From assembly GCF_014851395.1 (NCBI RefSeq), contig NW_024041262.1, forward strand, positions 13,909,252 to 13,973,251: a stretch of DNA of 64,000 nt. Reading direction: 5' to 3'. A program made the translations under genes and the position numbers. This DNA comes from Micropterus salmoides (lineage: Eukaryota > Chordata > Actinopteri > Centrarchiformes > Centrarchidae). Positions within the stretch are counted from its first letter, which is position 1, and each line of letters begins with the position of its first letter. Below are positions 60,961 to 64,000 of the stretch, piece after piece. The notes beneath the pieces were generated by a model. That model was not told the DNA's origin. It did not search any database and was given only the letters and a program-made list of their open reading frames with translations.

Positions 60961-63848
60961 GTATCCAACACATAGTGCGATTTTGTTCTCTGTGTGTGCA
61001 TAATATCAACTTTAATTTTGTTTAAATATTTGTTATTTGATTTTCAATCGAAACAACCAATTTTAATGACTTTGGTGAAAAGGGATTGAAATTGTGACGC
61101 CTGTCTCTCCATTAGTTTATTTTTAGATTGTTTTTTAAAAGGCTGATCGTTAGTAAAGCATAATATTTTTAGGTATTCGGCATGTTTGAAATTGCTTTGA
61201 GTTTTTGTTGGCTTGTCAGAATTATTGGCAAAATAGTTTACTCTTGATTTGATTAACTTTTTGAGAGACATGATTTTGTTTTAGTGTCTCTGTGTTCTGA
61301 CAATGTCTTTGGCAGACGGGCAAAAGCACACCTGTCTTTGTTCATAATTTGTCCTTTTTGTTGAATGATGACAGAAGCTTTTAGAAATGCCAAGAACAAT
61401 CGAACAGCATAGTACATATAACATAAGAGTAACTGCAAGTCTGAGTAAGAGATTTTTGAAGCACACATGCTAAGCTAAACAAGCTACAAGCCAGCAAAAA
61501 AAATAAACCTGGGGACAGCATTTCATTATCATTACAACTGAGAGAACTAGAGAATGGCCTGGGAGTGGGACTGTCACATCTAAGGAGTTGGATTAAAATG
61601 TGTTGGATGTCAAATCCTCTACTCACCATCTTTGAGAATCCCTCTTTATATCCAATTAAGTTTAGTTTTCAATCTTTTATTATTTTATATTCATTTATGA
61701 ATAACCAGAAGTCACCTATATGCAGAAACACTACAGTTTTGAGTGTAAGCCTAATTACTGTTCTCAAACTGCAGCTACTTACAACCTGGAAATGAGACGA
61801 GCAGCAGAAGATATGAAAAGTTAATTAAACATTTATCAGGTGTAGGCTCATTTTACACCTTACTTTTCTGTTACCCGATCAAAAACATGGAGGTCCCAGT
61901 GGAGAACTATTAACTTGATAAACTTAAAATAGTGACCAAGGCTGGTTTAAGGAGCCAATAGAAATATGGAAACTGGCTTAATGGACTGTAAACTGGATGA
62001 ATAGCCAATGAAGTTTCATATTGTTTTGGCCATTTTTGGGGAAACATGCTATGACTAAATAACGCCACAAGAAACTTAAGGTAAACAAACATTACGTTTG
62101 TAAAAAATGACTTTCTTAAAAACTGTTTTTCTGAGCATGGATGAACCATTTCCAACTATTATGGAGTTGTAGCATATTTCGGAATTGCATGCCCGGTCTG
62201 TGCTACTTAAACTAACTCAGAGATTTTTGAACAACCTATACTTCAACATTTTTGTCTCAGTCTATCAGAATCTTAATTTTCAGTAAAAAACCCTATTATA
62301 AAATGCCAAGGAATAAACATGATTGCATTGAGAGATTTTTTATTTTTAAGAGATGTTCATTTTGATGCCACAAACTAGTTAAAATATAATCTAAAGAGAA
62401 AAATATGCAGGTTGTAGAAAAAGTCCAATTACTGGATAAATTATTACATTTAAACACCTAGATTTTAGTTATCAAGAAGAAAAAAGGATACAAAGGCTAG
62501 CATTACACTTCTATGTACATAAGCGTACCACTGCCAGGTAAGGAGGTGCATCTGACTACTTAGTGTTTGTCTTCTCTTTCAAAAACCATTATGTCGTGTC
62601 AGTGAGAGGTGTAAGAGGCCAGGTGCAAAGAGCTTTATTGCTGTTTTTTCCCCCCTCTCTTTTCTCTCACACGCACACCTCCATTTTCCATTTCCTGCAC
62701 TGTCTCTATCGGGGATCATTATACGCTCTGTCTAGATGATAATTATAAGAGAAAAATAAGGGCAGTGCAAGACATAATGTTATTTTATACTCATGGCACG
62801 TCCACAGACAGACACACACATATACATTCAGGCAGTCTGTCTCCAGTTAAATAATTATGAGGAAACATTACTGCACACAGTTGGTTCAGATCAATAACTA
62901 ATCAGGAGTATGACCTTCACATACAGGCACAAATACACACGTTTTTCTACCTGGATATTCCCTGTTATATGAAAGGCAGTTTGTGTGGTTGAGGATCTTA
63001 ATACTCTGAACCTCATGCTGTGAACACCACAGGGATTGGAGCTCCCTCCCCTGTTCTCCACTCCCACTGAACTACCTCCTGCCACCCATCCATTACTTAA
63101 CTCAAGGGTGCTTTGTGAAGCCATTAGAAATCAATAAATTATCCGTACCACATTGATTTTGAGTTATTAGGATAATTACTCTTAAGTGAACGAGACCATA
63201 AGCAAGAAGATTGGCAGCTCTTCAACTGTGCATTTTGGATTTGACTAATCTGCTGTGTAGCTTTACAGTATAACTCATTACTGTACGGTACAGGGCTGTT
63301 CTTCCTAAAAGACTACTTTTTCAAAGGGTTCTCACAGTGTCAGACACTGGACTTAAATGATAAGAAAAATTGCTGTCAGAATTTTAAAATATCATTTATA
63401 ATCCTGGACTTATCACGCAAGCATGACGGTAATGAAATGTATTGTTGAAGTTACTATTTTTATCCAGTCTCTCTCTGGATTTGACCACAGCTAACACCAG
63501 TGCTAAGCAAACAAGCTACTTGAGGCAATTAGCAATGTTTTTGTTTTTTCAATAATAATTTGGACAGATGACAAGTTTACAATATAAAGTAAAAAGTATT
63601 TTATAAAAAAACATTTTACCTATTTGATGACCAGAACCAAAACGGTTCTTGTCGGGCATAATGTAATTGACAGCTAAATGTACTCTTAAGTTTTAAATGT
63701 CTAGCTTTTGTCTAAGGCGAATAATGGTCTATGCTACATTTGTATGTCACTGTGACATTCAAGTTTAATACATTTGACCTTTGAGTCTAAAATAAACTAA
63801 ATTCAGTTGTTGATGCCTATCTTTTGTTCTAAATTGTCTTTATTTCAG
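60961..63848. other. No gene seen
   Basis: AT-rich sequence without supported exon or repeat family. Confidence 0.4.
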
Positions 63849-63892
63849 GAAAAGGAAGAGGGAGAAGCAATTGGAAGCAACTGGGTTTAAGG
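63849..63892 (+). CDS. Possible 44-bp exon (low confidence)
   Basis: A TTTATTTCAG acceptor precedes 44 bases ending in AAGG before GTAACC. In one frame (phase 1 to phase 2) it reads KRKREKQLEATGFK, a basic, stop-free stretch. It might be a small internal exon of a host gene whose intron fills much of the window. No neighbouring exon confirms it. Confidence 0.2.
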
Positions 63893-64000
63893 GTAACCAT
63901 CATTCAAATTGTTTGGAAATATTGGCTCTAAGCACAACCGTGAGAGACTTCTAACTTTGAGTTTCATGTTTACCCCTCTGATTGCATCATTGACTTGTAA

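Overview
The window reads as teleost fish chromosome, probably from a percomorph. It is AT-rich and has CA/TG microsatellites, short (~90 bp) introns, and a dense layer of fish-type transposon debris: Tc1, hAT, EnSpm/CACTA-like MITEs, L1-Tx1-, L2/CR1- and R2/R4-like LINE pieces, and Polinton-type DNA polymerase. There are no bacterial features, no CRISPR array and no rRNA. I found no host gene that I can name with confidence.

Region 1 (1-8.2 kb, all coding on the minus strand) is the richest part. From high to low coordinates it holds three things. First is an unrecognised multi-exon gene (8152-7054) with a TATA-like box, consensus splice sites and consistent phases. Second is the remnant of a two-gene DNA transposon: the last exon of a transposase-like protein (5825-5479), followed by a spliced gene (5415-3879) with a W/CYWPP-type N-terminus and a proline-rich repeat linker. 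Third is a broken protein-primed family B DNA polymerase of the Polinton/adintovirus kind (3010 to beyond the left edge). A CACTG-ended MITE makes up almost all of one intron of the second transposon gene and may have created that intron.

Region 2 (8.2-49 kb) is a long stretch with no recognised gene. It is a mosaic of degraded mobile elements: a Tc1 3' half (9.2-9.6 kb), an R2/R4-like LINE (11.6-12.3 kb), a BED-finger hAT remnant (13.2-15.2 kb), an L2-like tail (18.3 kb), an L1-Tx1 fragment (22.7-23.0 kb), a histone H3 pseudogene (24.3-24.5 kb), a hAT element inside a foldback element (25.6-26.6 kb), a three-level nest (34.6-36.3 kb), a hAT transposase scrap (38.4 kb) and a foldback element (41.2-42.8 kb).

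Region 3 (49-64 kb) has a nearly complete but dead Tc1 element (49564-50984), LINE 3' ends, and a non-autonomous hAT with a recognisable target duplication (53888-55051). It also has a nested mosaic at 56.9-59.2 kb in which a second copy of that hAT carries a TTAGGG-like tract. The last ~3 kb is unremarkable apart from one possible 44-bp exon near the right edge.

Nothing here forms a working pathway. The genes interact mainly by nesting and mutual disruption. The best candidates for something undescribed are the gene at 7.05-8.2 kb and the MITE-derived intron at 4.17-4.71 kb.
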